Assembly (NCBI GenBank): GCA_016934825.1
Contig: JAFGSB010000073.1
Span: 1-59,475, forward strand
Source of the DNA: Candidatus Zhuqueibacterota bacterium
GTDB taxonomy: Bacteria > Zhuqueibacterota > Zhuqueibacteria > Residuimicrobiales > Krinioviventaceae
Direction of reading: 5' to 3'
Length of the DNA stretch: 59,475 bases
Shown one piece after another: positions 8,887-17,300 of this stretch. The notes beneath the pieces are model-generated. The model was not told where the DNA came from, ran no database searches, and worked only from the letters and a program-made list of their open reading frames with translations. The first letter of the stretch is position 1. Every line of letters starts with the position of its first letter. Both the position numbers and the translations under genes were made by a program.

Positions 8887-8914
8887 ATAAAGCCCGGCTT
8901 TTACCAGGCTTTAT
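8887..8914. terminator. Bidirectional intrinsic terminator
   Basis: ATAAAGCC pairs with GGCTTTAT around a short loop, followed on the plus strand by ATTTTTTT. It lies between the convergent restriction endonuclease and ornithine aminotransferase genes and can serve both. Confidence 0.65.
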
Positions 8915-8920
8915 ATTTTT

Positions 8921-10123
8921 TTATAATGTTTCCAGAACTTTTTTCACGCGCTCAAACGCCCAATCCAGTTCTTCTTTTTTGATCACCAGCGGCGGGGCAA
9001 ATCTTATCACATTTTCATGTGTTTCCTTGCACAGCAGACCCTCGTTTGCCAGCGCCTCGCAAAAACGACGCGCGCCGCCCGCCTCCGGTTCCAGTTCCAC
9101 ACCGATGAACAAACCCTTGCCGCGTATCTCTTTAATATATTTTTTGTCGATGGTGTCCAGTTTGTCCTTAAAATATTTGCCCAGCTCAAATGACTTTAGC
9201 GGCAGTTCCTCGTCAACCAGTATTTTCAAGGATTCCCTGGCAATCGCGCAGGCCAGCGGATTGCCGCCGAAGGTACTGCCGTGATCGCCGGGTTTGAATA
9301 CGTTCAGCACTTCATCTCTGGCCAGAACCGCCGAAACCGGGTAAAATCCCCCGCTTAATGCTTTACCGATAATCACCATATCCGGATTCACATTCTCGTA
9401 TTCATACGCGAAAAGTTTACCGCTTCGTCCAAGCCCGGACTGTATTTCATCGACAACGAGTAACGCATTATATCCGCGGCATAAAGTTTCAACCGCTTTT
9501 AAATATCCTTCCGGAGGTATTAAAATACCGCCTTCTCCCTGGATCGGTTCAATCATAACCGCCGCCGTATTTTTGTTAAATACTCTTTTCAGGGCTTTTA
9601 TGTCGCCATACGGAACAATGACAAATCCGGGGGTAAACGGTCCGAAGCCTTCTTTATATTGCTCCTCCGAGGAAAAACCGACTATTGTGGTTGTCCGGCC
9701 GTGAAAATTATTTGTAAACACAATAATCTCAGCTTTATTCTTTTTTACACCCTTGATATGATATGCCCACTTTCGGGCCGCTTTTACCGCGGTTTCCACC
9801 GCTTCCGCGCCGCTGTTCATCGGCAGAACGCGGTCAAAGCCGGACAGTTCACACAATTCCCTGCAAAATAGCGGAAGCTGGTCGTTCCGGAATGCACGTG
9901 AGGTCAACGTGAGCTTTTCGCATTGTTCTTTCATCCTGGCAACAAGGCGGGGATGACAATGCCCCTGGTTAAGCGCGGAATACGCGCTTAAAAAATCCAT
10001 ATATTTTTTCCCCTCAACATCATATACCCATACACCTTCGCCGCGATCTATTACAATATCAAGCGGATGATAATTGTGGGCTCCGTACCGGTCTTCGATT
10101 TGAATAAGTTCTTTCCCTGTCAT
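8921..10123 (-). CDS. rocD: Ornithine--oxo-acid aminotransferase
   Basis: PLP-dependent class III aminotransferase converting ornithine and 2-oxoglutarate to glutamate semialdehyde and glutamate, cytosolic. The ATG at 10123 is chosen because GGAGGAATTT precedes it, and it opens with MTGKELIQIEDRYGAHNY, the usual start of the family. Visible landmarks are YHPLD, FHGRTTTIVGFS, the cofactor Asp in VVDEIQSGLGR and the Schiff-base lysine in IIGKALSGGFYPVSA. About 400 residues, full length. YGAHNYHPL at the N-terminus favours ornithine over acetylornithine or GABA as substrate. It is a single gene between a terminator and the divergent trpS. Confidence 0.93.
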   Translation of the reverse strand: MTGKELIQIEDRYGAHNYHPLDIVIDRGEGVWVYDVEGKKYMDFLSAYSALNQGHCHPRLVARMKEQCEKLTLTSRAFRNDQLPLFCRELCELSGFDRVLPMNSGAEAVETAVKAARKWAYHIKGVKKNKAEIIVFTNNFHGRTTTIVGFSSEEQYKEGFGPFTPGFVIVPYGDIKALKRVFNKNTAAVMIEPIQGEGGILIPPEGYLKAVETLCRGYNALLVVDEIQSGLGRSGKLFAYEYENVNPDMVIIGKALSGGFYPVSAVLARDEVLNVFKPGDHGSTFGGNPLACAIARESLKILVDEELPLKSFELGKYFKDKLDTIDKKYIKEIRGKGLFIGVELEPEAGGARRFCEALANEGLLCKETHENVIRFAPPLVIKKEELDWAFERVKKVLETL

Positions 10124-10308
10124 AAATTCCTCCATAATAGAGTTCATTTTTTACACGGCGAAATTACGAATTTGGCCTTGAAAAAGCAAGCAATTCAGTT
10201 GATACTGTATTCTCTTTGTGCTTGATTTAACTGTACAGTTTTCGTAATTTTACAGGTCTTTATGACAGGGACTAGTTATATATTCATATTAAATTGAAAG
10301 GAACCACA

Positions 10309-11274
10309 ATGCGCATACTCTCCGGTATACAACCATCGGGAGCGTTACACCTCGGCAACTACTTTGCGATGATGAAAAGAATGATTGACTATCAGGAAAA
10401 TCATGAATTGTTTTGTTTTATTGTCAATTATCACGCGCTGACCTCTGTTTTTGAAGGGCCGCTGTTACGTAAACAGACATTTGAGGCGATTTGCGACTTT
10501 ATGGCGCTGGGCATTGACCCGGAAAAATCTTATTTTTATGCACAGTCGGACATTCCGGAAGTTACAGAATTGACCTGGATTTTGTCCAATGTTACACCGC
10601 TTGGACTGTTGGAAAGGGGCCACTCGTTTAAAGATAAAAAGGCCAAAGGCATCCCCGCCAATCACGGCCTGTTTGCGTATCCCGTACTCATGGCGGCGGA
10701 CATATTGCTTTACGGCGCTGAAAAAATACCGGTCGGTAAAGATCAGAAACAGCATGTGGAAATGACCCGTGATATTGCTATCCGGTTCAATCAAACCTAC
10801 GGCGACACCTTTGTCATCCCGGAACCGGAAATCCCTAAAGAAATTGCTAATATCCCCGGCATTGACGGACAAAAAATGTCCAAGTCCTACGGCAATACCA
10901 TTGATATTTTCTCGGAAAAACATGAATTAAAGAAAAAAGTGATGTCAATCGTCACAGATTCAACCCCTGTTGAAGAACCCAAAAATCCAAAAACCTGTAA
11001 CTTGTTTGCCATTTATTCTTTATTCCTGGATAAAGAGGGCAAAAAAGAACTGACGGAACGTTATATAAAACCGGGGCTCCGTTACGGAGACGTTAAAAAA
11101 GAACTGGTCGAAGTTATCTGGAATTATTTTGAACCTTTTCGCGACAAGCGGGAATATTATTTAAAACATAAAGATGATGTACACGATATTATGAAAATGG
11201 GCGCACAAAAAGCGCGCGGAGTGGCTGTGAAATATCTGACCAAAACACGTCATAAGGTTGGACTCGACTACTAA
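10309..11274 (+). CDS. trpS: Tryptophan--tRNA ligase
   Basis: Class I aminoacyl-tRNA synthetase charging tRNA-Trp. The HIGH-like motif is HLGN following IQPSGALHLG, and the KMSKS loop is intact in GQKMSKSYGN. About 321 residues, normal for the bacterial enzyme. The ATG at 10309 is selected for the AAAGGAACCACA ribosome site, rather than an upstream in-frame start adding five residues. It is followed after 21 bases by the S9 peptidase gene, so the two may share a transcript. Confidence 0.96.
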   Translation: MRILSGIQPSGALHLGNYFAMMKRMIDYQENHELFCFIVNYHALTSVFEGPLLRKQTFEAICDFMALGIDPEKSYFYAQSDIPEVTELTWILSNVTPLGLLERGHSFKDKKAKGIPANHGLFAYPVLMAADILLYGAEKIPVGKDQKQHVEMTRDIAIRFNQTYGDTFVIPEPEIPKEIANIPGIDGQKMSKSYGNTIDIFSEKHELKKKVMSIVTDSTPVEEPKNPKTCNLFAIYSLFLDKEGKKELTERYIKPGLRYGDVKKELVEVIWNYFEPFRDKREYYLKHKDDVHDIMKMGAQKARGVAVKYLTKTRHKVGLDY

Positions 11275-11295
11275 AATACAAATCAGAGGTGCTTC

Positions 11296-13332
11296 ATGAA
11301 AAAGATCCTGCCGATTATTCTGTTTATGAACCTGTTTGCCGTTTCCGTTGTCACCGCGAAAAGAGCGCAGACTGTCGATGACATGTGGGCAATGAAACGG
11401 ATCCAGGACATCGCGCTGTCGCCGGACGAACAAAATATCGCCTTTTCCGTAACCGAATATAATATGGAAAACAATACCGAGCAAACGGATATCTGGCTCT
11501 GTACTGCCGCCGGGGACAATATCAGAAGATTAACTAAAAGTCCTTTTAACGATATATCTCCGCAATGGCTCCCGGATGGATCGGCCATACTGTTCCTTTC
11601 CGACCGAAACGGCGCAATGCAGATTTACACGCTTTACCTGTCCGGCGGCGAAGCCGGGCAGATCACCCATTTACCGGTAGATATTGAAAGTTTTATAATT
11701 TCACCCAATGGCAATAAATTCGCTTTTACCGCGACCATCTTTGCGGAAACAAAAAGTCTGCAGGAAAGCGCCATGCTGGATCAGGAAAAAGAGACATCGA
11801 AAGTTAAGGCAAAAATCATCGATCATCTTTTTTTTCGCTACTGGGACCACTGGACCGACGGCAAAAGAACACATATTTTTATCTGTAATGCCGACGGTTC
11901 TAACGTCATCGATTTAACTCCCGGAGAATACGACGCGCCGCCCCTGGACCTCGGCAGCATCCAGGATTTTGTCTTCTCCCCGGACGGCCGGGAACTGGCC
12001 TTTGTAAGCAATCTTGATCCAATGCCGGCAGTTACTCCAAATAACGATGTGTTTGTCGTACCGGTTTCAGGCGGCAAGGCAAATAAAATCAGCGGTGAAA
12101 ACACGGCCGTCGACAATTGCCCGCGATACTCTCCGGACGGAAAATTGATTGTTTATAAAGCTATGAAAAGGCCGGGATTTGAAAGCGACCAGTATGAAAT
12201 ACTTCTTTACAACCGGGAAACAGGATCGCGAATTTCACTCACGGAATCCTTCGACCGAATCCCGGACGAAATAATCTGGTCCCCGGATTCCAAATTAATA
12301 TATTTCAACGCCGAAGACCTGGGCAGAAAAAAAATATATTCGCTGGACATCAAAACCGGCGGCATCAAAACAATTGTTACGGAACATTTTAACACCGGGA
12401 TCAATATCGGCACATCAGACAAAGTTTTGTATTTCAAACAGCAGGCCGTGAATATGCCGGACGAAATTTTTAAGGTCAATTCCAAAAACCAAATTGAACA
12501 GATAACTTTTCTCAACAAACCGCTGCTTGACCAATTGGTAATGAACCCGGTTGAAGACTATTGGTTCGACAGCTTTGACGGCAAAAAAGCTCATTGTTTG
12601 TTATTAAAACCGCCATTTTTTGATCCGGATAAAAAGTATCCGTTGATTTTTCTTATCCATGGCGGACCGCAGGGTATGTGGAGCGATGATTACCATTACC
12701 GCTGGAACGCGTCCATGTTCGCCGCGCCGGGGTATATCGTGGCAATGGTCAACTTTCGCGGATCGCACGGTTACGGGCAGGACTGGTGCGACCTGGTGAG
12801 CAAAGACTGGGGCGGCGGACCATATAAAGATTTGATGACCGGGCTCGACTTTATTTTGGAAAAATTTTCCTTTATAGATAAAAATAAAATCGCGGCCGCC
12901 GGCGCCAGTTACGGCGGTTATATGGTCAACTGGATCGCCACACATAATGACAGATTCAGGGCGTTAGTCAGCCATTCCGGGCCTTTCGATCTGAGAAGCA
13001 AATACGGCGCGACCGAAGAACTCTGGTTCCCTGAATGGGAATTGGGCGGCACGCCATACGAAAATCCGGAACTGTACGAAAAATGGTCCCCCTCGTTTTA
13101 TGTTGAAAACATGAAAAAATATAAAACGCCGACTCTTGTCATACACGGGCAATATGATTACAGGGTTGCGGTAACTCAATCTTTTCAAATGTTCACCGCT
13201 TTGCAGAGAATGGGTGTACCCTCCCGTTTGCTCTATTTCCCGGATGAAAGCCATTTTATTACCAAACCGCAAAACGCAAAATTATGGTGGAGCGAAATTT
13301 TTGCCTGGATAAACAAATGGATCAATTCCTGA
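11296..13332 (+). CDS. S9 family prolyl oligopeptidase / acylaminoacyl-peptidase-like, exported
   Basis: A two-domain serine peptidase of 678 residues. A signal peptide (about 1-21) is followed by a TolB/WD40-like beta-propeller (about 30-400, with repeats such as LSPDEQNIAF, FSPDGRELAF and YSPDGKLIVY) and a C-terminal alpha/beta-hydrolase. The catalytic triad is complete: Ser538 in GASYGGYM, Asp621 in HGQYDYRV and His653 in ESHFI. An oxyanion-type HGGPQG lies ahead of it. It probably trims peptides in the periplasm. The closest family is dipeptidyl/acylaminoacyl peptidase S9C. A small lipoprotein gene follows 35 bases later and probably shares the transcript. Confidence 0.92.
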   Translation: MKKILPIILFMNLFAVSVVTAKRAQTVDDMWAMKRIQDIALSPDEQNIAFSVTEYNMENNTEQTDIWLCTAAGDNIRRLTKSPFNDISPQWLPDGSAILFLSDRNGAMQIYTLYLSGGEAGQITHLPVDIESFIISPNGNKFAFTATIFAETKSLQESAMLDQEKETSKVKAKIIDHLFFRYWDHWTDGKRTHIFICNADGSNVIDLTPGEYDAPPLDLGSIQDFVFSPDGRELAFVSNLDPMPAVTPNNDVFVVPVSGGKANKISGENTAVDNCPRYSPDGKLIVYKAMKRPGFESDQYEILLYNRETGSRISLTESFDRIPDEIIWSPDSKLIYFNAEDLGRKKIYSLDIKTGGIKTIVTEHFNTGINIGTSDKVLYFKQQAVNMPDEIFKVNSKNQIEQITFLNKPLLDQLVMNPVEDYWFDSFDGKKAHCLLLKPPFFDPDKKYPLIFLIHGGPQGMWSDDYHYRWNASMFAAPGYIVAMVNFRGSHGYGQDWCDLVSKDWGGGPYKDLMTGLDFILEKFSFIDKNKIAAAGASYGGYMVNWIATHNDRFRALVSHSGPFDLRSKYGATEELWFPEWELGGTPYENPELYEKWSPSFYVENMKKYKTPTLVIHGQYDYRVAVTQSFQMFTALQRMGVPSRLLYFPDESHFITKPQNAKLWWSEIFAWINKWINS

Positions 13333-13367
13333 AGATCGGCATTTAAAATAAAAAAAGTTGAAAAAAT

Positions 13368-13805
13368 ATGAAATTTCTATTGACCTTAACCAAAATATTA
13401 TCTATCATTATTTTAGTGGCTTGTTCCGGGTTGATAAAATGTTCAAATCCGACTGAAGAAGAGAAGAAAAAGACCGTTATTCGAACACTGGTTGATGATT
13501 ATCTCGAAGATACGGGCCGGTATGTATTTTACTGGGATGGCAAGGACAAGAACGGTAAATATATCAAAGCCGGAAATTACATATACGCGTTACAGACAAA
13601 AACTTTTGAGGACTTTGACTATTTTTCCGCGGTGGACGGAGGTAAGGCCGGCGAAAACAACGAGGAACATTATGAGCCCGGTTTCTGGAATGATTTTGAA
13701 CTTGAAAAAGCTTACCCGGATCCGTTCAAGATAATCTCCGGCGTGAATATACCTTTTCTTATCAGCGAACCGGCCAGAGTGAAAATTATTATCTACCAGG
13801 ATTAA
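13368..13805 (+). CDS. Small lipoprotein with apparently circularly permuted FlgD-like Ig domain
   Basis: The N-terminus is a lipoprotein signal with lipobox LVAC (Cys19). The mature part carries two halves of a FlgD-like domain in reversed order. First comes the half normally C-terminal (TVIRTLVDD, YWDGKDKNGKYIKAGNYIYAL, about 36-75), then a linker, then the half normally N-terminal (AYPDPF, VNIPFLISEPARVKIIIYQD, about 115-145), where it stops. Joined end to start the halves make one ordinary domain, so this looks like a circular permutation. A relic of two tandem domains trimmed at both ends is the alternative. It follows the S9 peptidase gene closely. Its function is unknown. Confidence 0.7.
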   Translation: MKFLLTLTKILSIIILVACSGLIKCSNPTEEEKKKTVIRTLVDDYLEDTGRYVFYWDGKDKNGKYIKAGNYIYALQTKTFEDFDYFSAVDGGKAGENNEEHYEPGFWNDFELEKAYPDPFKIISGVNIPFLISEPARVKIIIYQD

Positions 13806-13869
13806 TACGGCAAACATATAAATATTAAATTGTTATAGCTAATAATTCTGACTTTAGAGCTAACCACCT

Positions 13870-13890
13870 GTGTCCGTCCAAAACCGGACA
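13870..13890. repeat. Dispersed palindromic repeat, copy c
   Basis: GTGTCCG and CGGACA flank TCCAAAAC. The repeat sits immediately upstream of the TlpA-like gene. A GTG inside it could open a longer reading frame of that gene, but this is probably coincidental. Confidence 0.5.
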
Positions 13891-13902
13891 ATGAAGGCGT
13901 TT

Positions 13903-14493
13903 ATGAAAAAATTAACAGCTTATTTATCCTTCTTTTTTCTGTCCTTTCCGCTTTTTTATATAGACGGCGAAAATCGTGTTCATCCCCAGCAGTTAATTTA
14001 TTCCCCCGAAGAGATCAAAAATGAATTGGCACAAATTCGTAATTTGGAAATTCAGGCTCCCGAATTTCCTGAAGGTGTGGACTGGCTCAATACAAATGAA
14101 AATTTATCCCTGTCAAACCTGCGCGGCAAAGTTGTCCTGTTAAATTTTTGGTCCTTTAATTGTGAAAGTTGTGTCTATCTCAATAAAAATTTACATAATC
14201 TGGAGAATAAATTCCAAGACAGGGAATTTATCATCATTGATGTCATTTCGGTAAAATTTTTAAATGAATTCAACAGGCAATATTTTCAACATGCCGCTGA
14301 GCAATATAATATCACCCATCCGGTCATCATTGATAAAAAAAATATGTTGTGTAAATTCTATAATGTTTACGCTTTTCCAACTCTTGTTCTGATCGATCCA
14401 ACGGGAAATTTTGCCGGATATATATCTGAAATCGGCAACCAGAAAATTTTAGAAAGTTATACCGGCATCCTGCTCGATGAATTTGATATCTGA
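13903..14493 (+). CDS. Exported TlpA-like thioredoxin-fold protein
   Basis: The ATG at 13903 with AAGG seven bases upstream is preferred. In-frame starts at 13870 (GTG) and 13891 lack ribosome sites. A signal peptide or anchor (about 1-20) leads to a thioredoxin fold with the redox motif WSFNCESC (CxxC) after NLRGKVVLLNF, and the cis-proline segment AFPTLVLIDPTG. The pattern matches the thiol-disulfide domain of TlpA/ResA and NHL-repeat proteins. Acting in the periplasm, it could be reduced by the DsbD encoded 3 kb away, which is inference. About 196 residues. Transcribed after the permuted-FlgD lipoprotein with a repeat between them. Confidence 0.85.
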   Translation: MKKLTAYLSFFFLSFPLFYIDGENRVHPQQLIYSPEEIKNELAQIRNLEIQAPEFPEGVDWLNTNENLSLSNLRGKVVLLNFWSFNCESCVYLNKNLHNLENKFQDREFIIIDVISVKFLNEFNRQYFQHAAEQYNITHPVIIDKKNMLCKFYNVYAFPTLVLIDPTGNFAGYISEIGNQKILESYTGILLDEFDI

Positions 14494-14574
14494 TCTCCAA
14501 TCATTTCACCCCATCAAAATTAATAATTTCTACCACTGCTACGGAAATAAAGTTTTCAGGCCTGTATTATTTCA

Positions 14575-14603
14575 TTGACAACTGTGAAAAAGTTTCTTAT
14601 ACT
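14575..14603 (+). promoter_or_regulatory. Near-consensus sigma-70 promoter
   Basis: TTGACA, a 17-base spacer, then TATACT. Transcription would start near 14610, giving a leader of about 115 bases before the ATG at 14727. This is the best promoter match noticed in the window. Confidence 0.65.
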
Positions 14604-14726
14604 TAATTAGAGCATTCTTTGAGGATTCCCCGGTATTCGTTTCCAAAACGGACCGCTTATGCACACTCCCGCGGTAGTCAGGTTAGGCAATTAATCTTAA
14701 AGTTTATTATTCATCAGGAGGTTGCC

Positions 14727-15476
14727 ATGACTATCAAACAAAATGATCAGCTCAATTGGGACAGGCTGGTAAAAAGCCAGGTTGCGATCTGGGAGGTAAA
14801 ACAAAAAATTCAAAAAAGACGGTTATCTTCCGGCCCCAAAAGCGTTTTGAGCAAATCGGTGATCACAATATCACGTACTCACGGCGCCGGGGGTGATAAT
14901 ATCGCTGCCGAAATTGCTTCTTTGCTCAAATGGCAAATTTATGACAGGGAGCTTGTGGAATATATTGCGCAGACATGTCAAATCAGGAACAGAATCGTAG
15001 AATGCTTTGATGAAAGAAAATTGAATCAAACCCATAACTGGGTCCACACGTTATTGGACAAACAGGTCCTGGGAATGGAAAAGTATTTCAGGTTATTACA
15101 TGATGTGATCGTCGCCATTGCCGAACAGGGACAGGCAATTATCATCGGCCGGGGCAGTAATTTTATTGTTGAGCCGCAAAATTCTCTAAGGGTTATGATA
15201 ACCGCCCCCATGAACTGGCGTGTTAATAATATTGCGGAAGCACAAAATATTACCGCGAAAGAAGCCAAAAAGGTAGTCGCCCTGGTCGACAGCAACCGTT
15301 ACGCGTTTGTGGACAGGTATTTTCATCGAAGCGCGAATGACATGACCGCCTATGATCTTGTGCTGAATGTTGAACATTTATCCTCTACGGTGGCCGCAAA
15401 GATGATTATCAACAATCTTGAAATTAAATTACAGGCATCAAAAGCACGGCAAATGAACGAAAGGCTTGTTGTCTAA
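14727..15476 (+). CDS. Cytidylate-kinase-like family protein
   Basis: A P-loop kinase fold of the Cytidylate_kin2 type. The nucleotide loop is SRTHGAGGDNIA, the switch-like region KWQIYDREL follows, and IIGRGSNFIV lies in the middle. About 249 residues. The ATG at 14727 has the strong site AGGAGGT just upstream. An upstream frame that would add 35 residues lies in the leader and is rejected. These proteins resemble CMP kinase, but their substrate is unsettled, and no genuine cmk neighbours are present. The gene has its own strong promoter and ends by overlapping the stop of the convergent amidase gene by four bases. Confidence 0.82.
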   Translation: MTIKQNDQLNWDRLVKSQVAIWEVKQKIQKRRLSSGPKSVLSKSVITISRTHGAGGDNIAAEIASLLKWQIYDRELVEYIAQTCQIRNRIVECFDERKLNQTHNWVHTLLDKQVLGMEKYFRLLHDVIVAIAEQGQAIIIGRGSNFIVEPQNSLRVMITAPMNWRVNNIAEAQNITAKEAKKVVALVDSNRYAFVDRYFHRSANDMTAYDLVLNVEHLSSTVAAKMIINNLEIKLQASKARQMNERLVV

Positions 15477-17257
15477 TTATTGTTATACTGAGAGAGCAAA
15501 AAATCTTCAATGCCGTGAAAGACTGCGCCTGTCATTTTCTGTAGAAATTCATTGTTCGTTAATAACAACTCCTCTTCGGGATGCGATAAAAATCCCCCTT
15601 CAATCAGGACAACCAGCATATCGGTTGTTCGTGTTATAAAATATGAATTATATATCCTTCCATAAGGCGCCAGACCGAGTTTCACCAAACGCGGGTAAAT
15701 AGCCCAGGCAAATTCCTGATTTTGGGGCAATGTAAAATAAGTACTTGTACCCCGGGCGGTAAGAGCATTACCGCCGGCAGTGGTCGAATTATTATGTAAT
15801 GAAATTAAAAAATGCGCGTTCGCAGACCGGGCTATATTGACCCTGTCCTCCAGGCTGATACTTACATCCTCTTGTCTTGTTAACAGTACTTCGGCGCCGG
15901 CAGCCTTTAATGAATCCGCCAGCATATTTGCCCATATTAGGTTCACGTGTTTCTCCAGAATTCCGGTCGGGCTGATTGCGCCTTCATTATCGCCCCCATG
16001 ACCGGGATCTATGGCAAAAATCAATCCTTTAACCGGACTATCCGGCCGCTCCACGATTTTTGGCGTCCGCCGTATTTGTAGATTGAATCCCCATTTGTCG
16101 TAATAGGCGCGGTAGCCCCATTGCTGTTTTTGATCGAGGTCGACTTTGAATTGCAGAACATGTTCCCCTGTATGATCAAAAGACAACTGTTTTAATTCAT
16201 TGAGGCCGTTGGGAAAGGTAATCCAGTGGGATGCCTGCCCGGCGCCGTAAAAAAACACTTTTAATGAAGCAGGATTTAAAGTCTGCTCAACCCTGAACGG
16301 TATACGTCCGCTGCATCTCATAAGCAGACTGATCCAGTTTTTATCCACCGAAATGACAGGCGCCGACACTTCTTCACAGGGCAAAGGCGAACCCCAATCC
16401 AGCAAGTCAATATTGGCATCCTCCACAAATGCCGTCAATGACGGTGATAATTTTACTTTAAAACGCGACCCGGTTTTCCCGGTAATATGTACAACAACAG
16501 AATCCTGTACTCTGGTCAGGGGAAAAGAACCGGATGACACTGAATATAACCATGTTTCCTTATTAGTCTGACCAATGACAGGGACATCATCAGACAAAAT
16601 ATATAATTTCCCCGGCGCCTCCACAGACTGTTTCTTATTATCTTTACCCCTGATCTCATATTTGATCTTCAGGCCCCGGTTTGTGGGACCTTCTTTAATC
16701 CGAATTACCCCATTATAAACACCGGACAAGCCATTTGCTTTTTCAGGAGGCAGTTCGATCATCGGCAGGTTTTTGTCGATCTTTTCAATAGAAAAATAAG
16801 CTGTGCCGCCCGGACTGGCTTTGAACCTGACATTTAAAAAATCTCCGGTCAACAGCATTATATTTTTTGCCGGTTCCACAAGGGCTTCATCAATTACCGT
16901 CGGTTCTTCAGGGCTGCTTTCCAAACGGGGTGGCCGGTAAATTAATAGGTCCTGGTTTACGATTTGGTTTCCCTTTTCCGCCCTTATGGAGATTACGTTA
17001 TCACCCGGTTCAAGTTCCACCCTGGAAACAAAAGCGCCATTGGGGAATACCTTAACGGCGCTGTTATTAATATATATTTTTGCAAGAGAATCCGTTACCC
17101 CCGAAATACGCACCCTGTCCAATGCAAAAGTATCCTGTAATGCCGGAAAAGTAATATTTAAAGCGAGCTGCTTTTCTTCTGTTTTCTGTATTTCAATCGG
17201 ATAACCATTCACTACAATACAAAACAACAACAGCAAAACAACAGAAAAACGATTCAC
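15473..17257 (-). CDS. N-acetylmuramoyl-L-alanine amidase (Amidase_3/AmiC type)
   Basis: Zinc-dependent peptidoglycan hydrolase of 594 residues. After a signal peptide (about 1-20) come beta-rich regions, including an Ig/AMIN-like N-terminal part (to about 120). The catalytic domain occupies about 410-590. Zinc and catalytic residues are visible in order: His in DPGHGG, Glu in ILEKHVNL, His in ISLHNN and Glu in VLIEGGFLSHPEEE. It cleaves the amide between muramic acid and the stem peptide, typically in daughter-cell separation. The long N-terminal half, more than double the catalytic domain, probably controls location. Start codon and signal peptide agree. Confidence 0.92.
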   Translation of the reverse strand: MNRFSVVLLLLFCIVVNGYPIEIQKTEEKQLALNITFPALQDTFALDRVRISGVTDSLAKIYINNSAVKVFPNGAFVSRVELEPGDNVISIRAEKGNQIVNQDLLIYRPPRLESSPEEPTVIDEALVEPAKNIMLLTGDFLNVRFKASPGGTAYFSIEKIDKNLPMIELPPEKANGLSGVYNGVIRIKEGPTNRGLKIKYEIRGKDNKKQSVEAPGKLYILSDDVPVIGQTNKETWLYSVSSGSFPLTRVQDSVVVHITGKTGSRFKVKLSPSLTAFVEDANIDLLDWGSPLPCEEVSAPVISVDKNWISLLMRCSGRIPFRVEQTLNPASLKVFFYGAGQASHWITFPNGLNELKQLSFDHTGEHVLQFKVDLDQKQQWGYRAYYDKWGFNLQIRRTPKIVERPDSPVKGLIFAIDPGHGGDNEGAISPTGILEKHVNLIWANMLADSLKAAGAEVLLTRQEDVSISLEDRVNIARSANAHFLISLHNNSTTAGGNALTARGTSTYFTLPQNQEFAWAIYPRLVKLGLAPYGRIYNSYFITRTTDMLVVLIEGGFLSHPEEELLLTNNEFLQKMTGAVFHGIEDFLLSQYNNN

Positions 17258-17300
17258 CGGGACACCTCATTCCATATTCATGACATCAATTCGTATATAT

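Noticed and set aside
13870-13902. GTG at 13870 as start of the TlpA-like gene
   Set aside because: It lies inside a repeat copy, lacks a ribosome site and would add residues ahead of the signal peptide.
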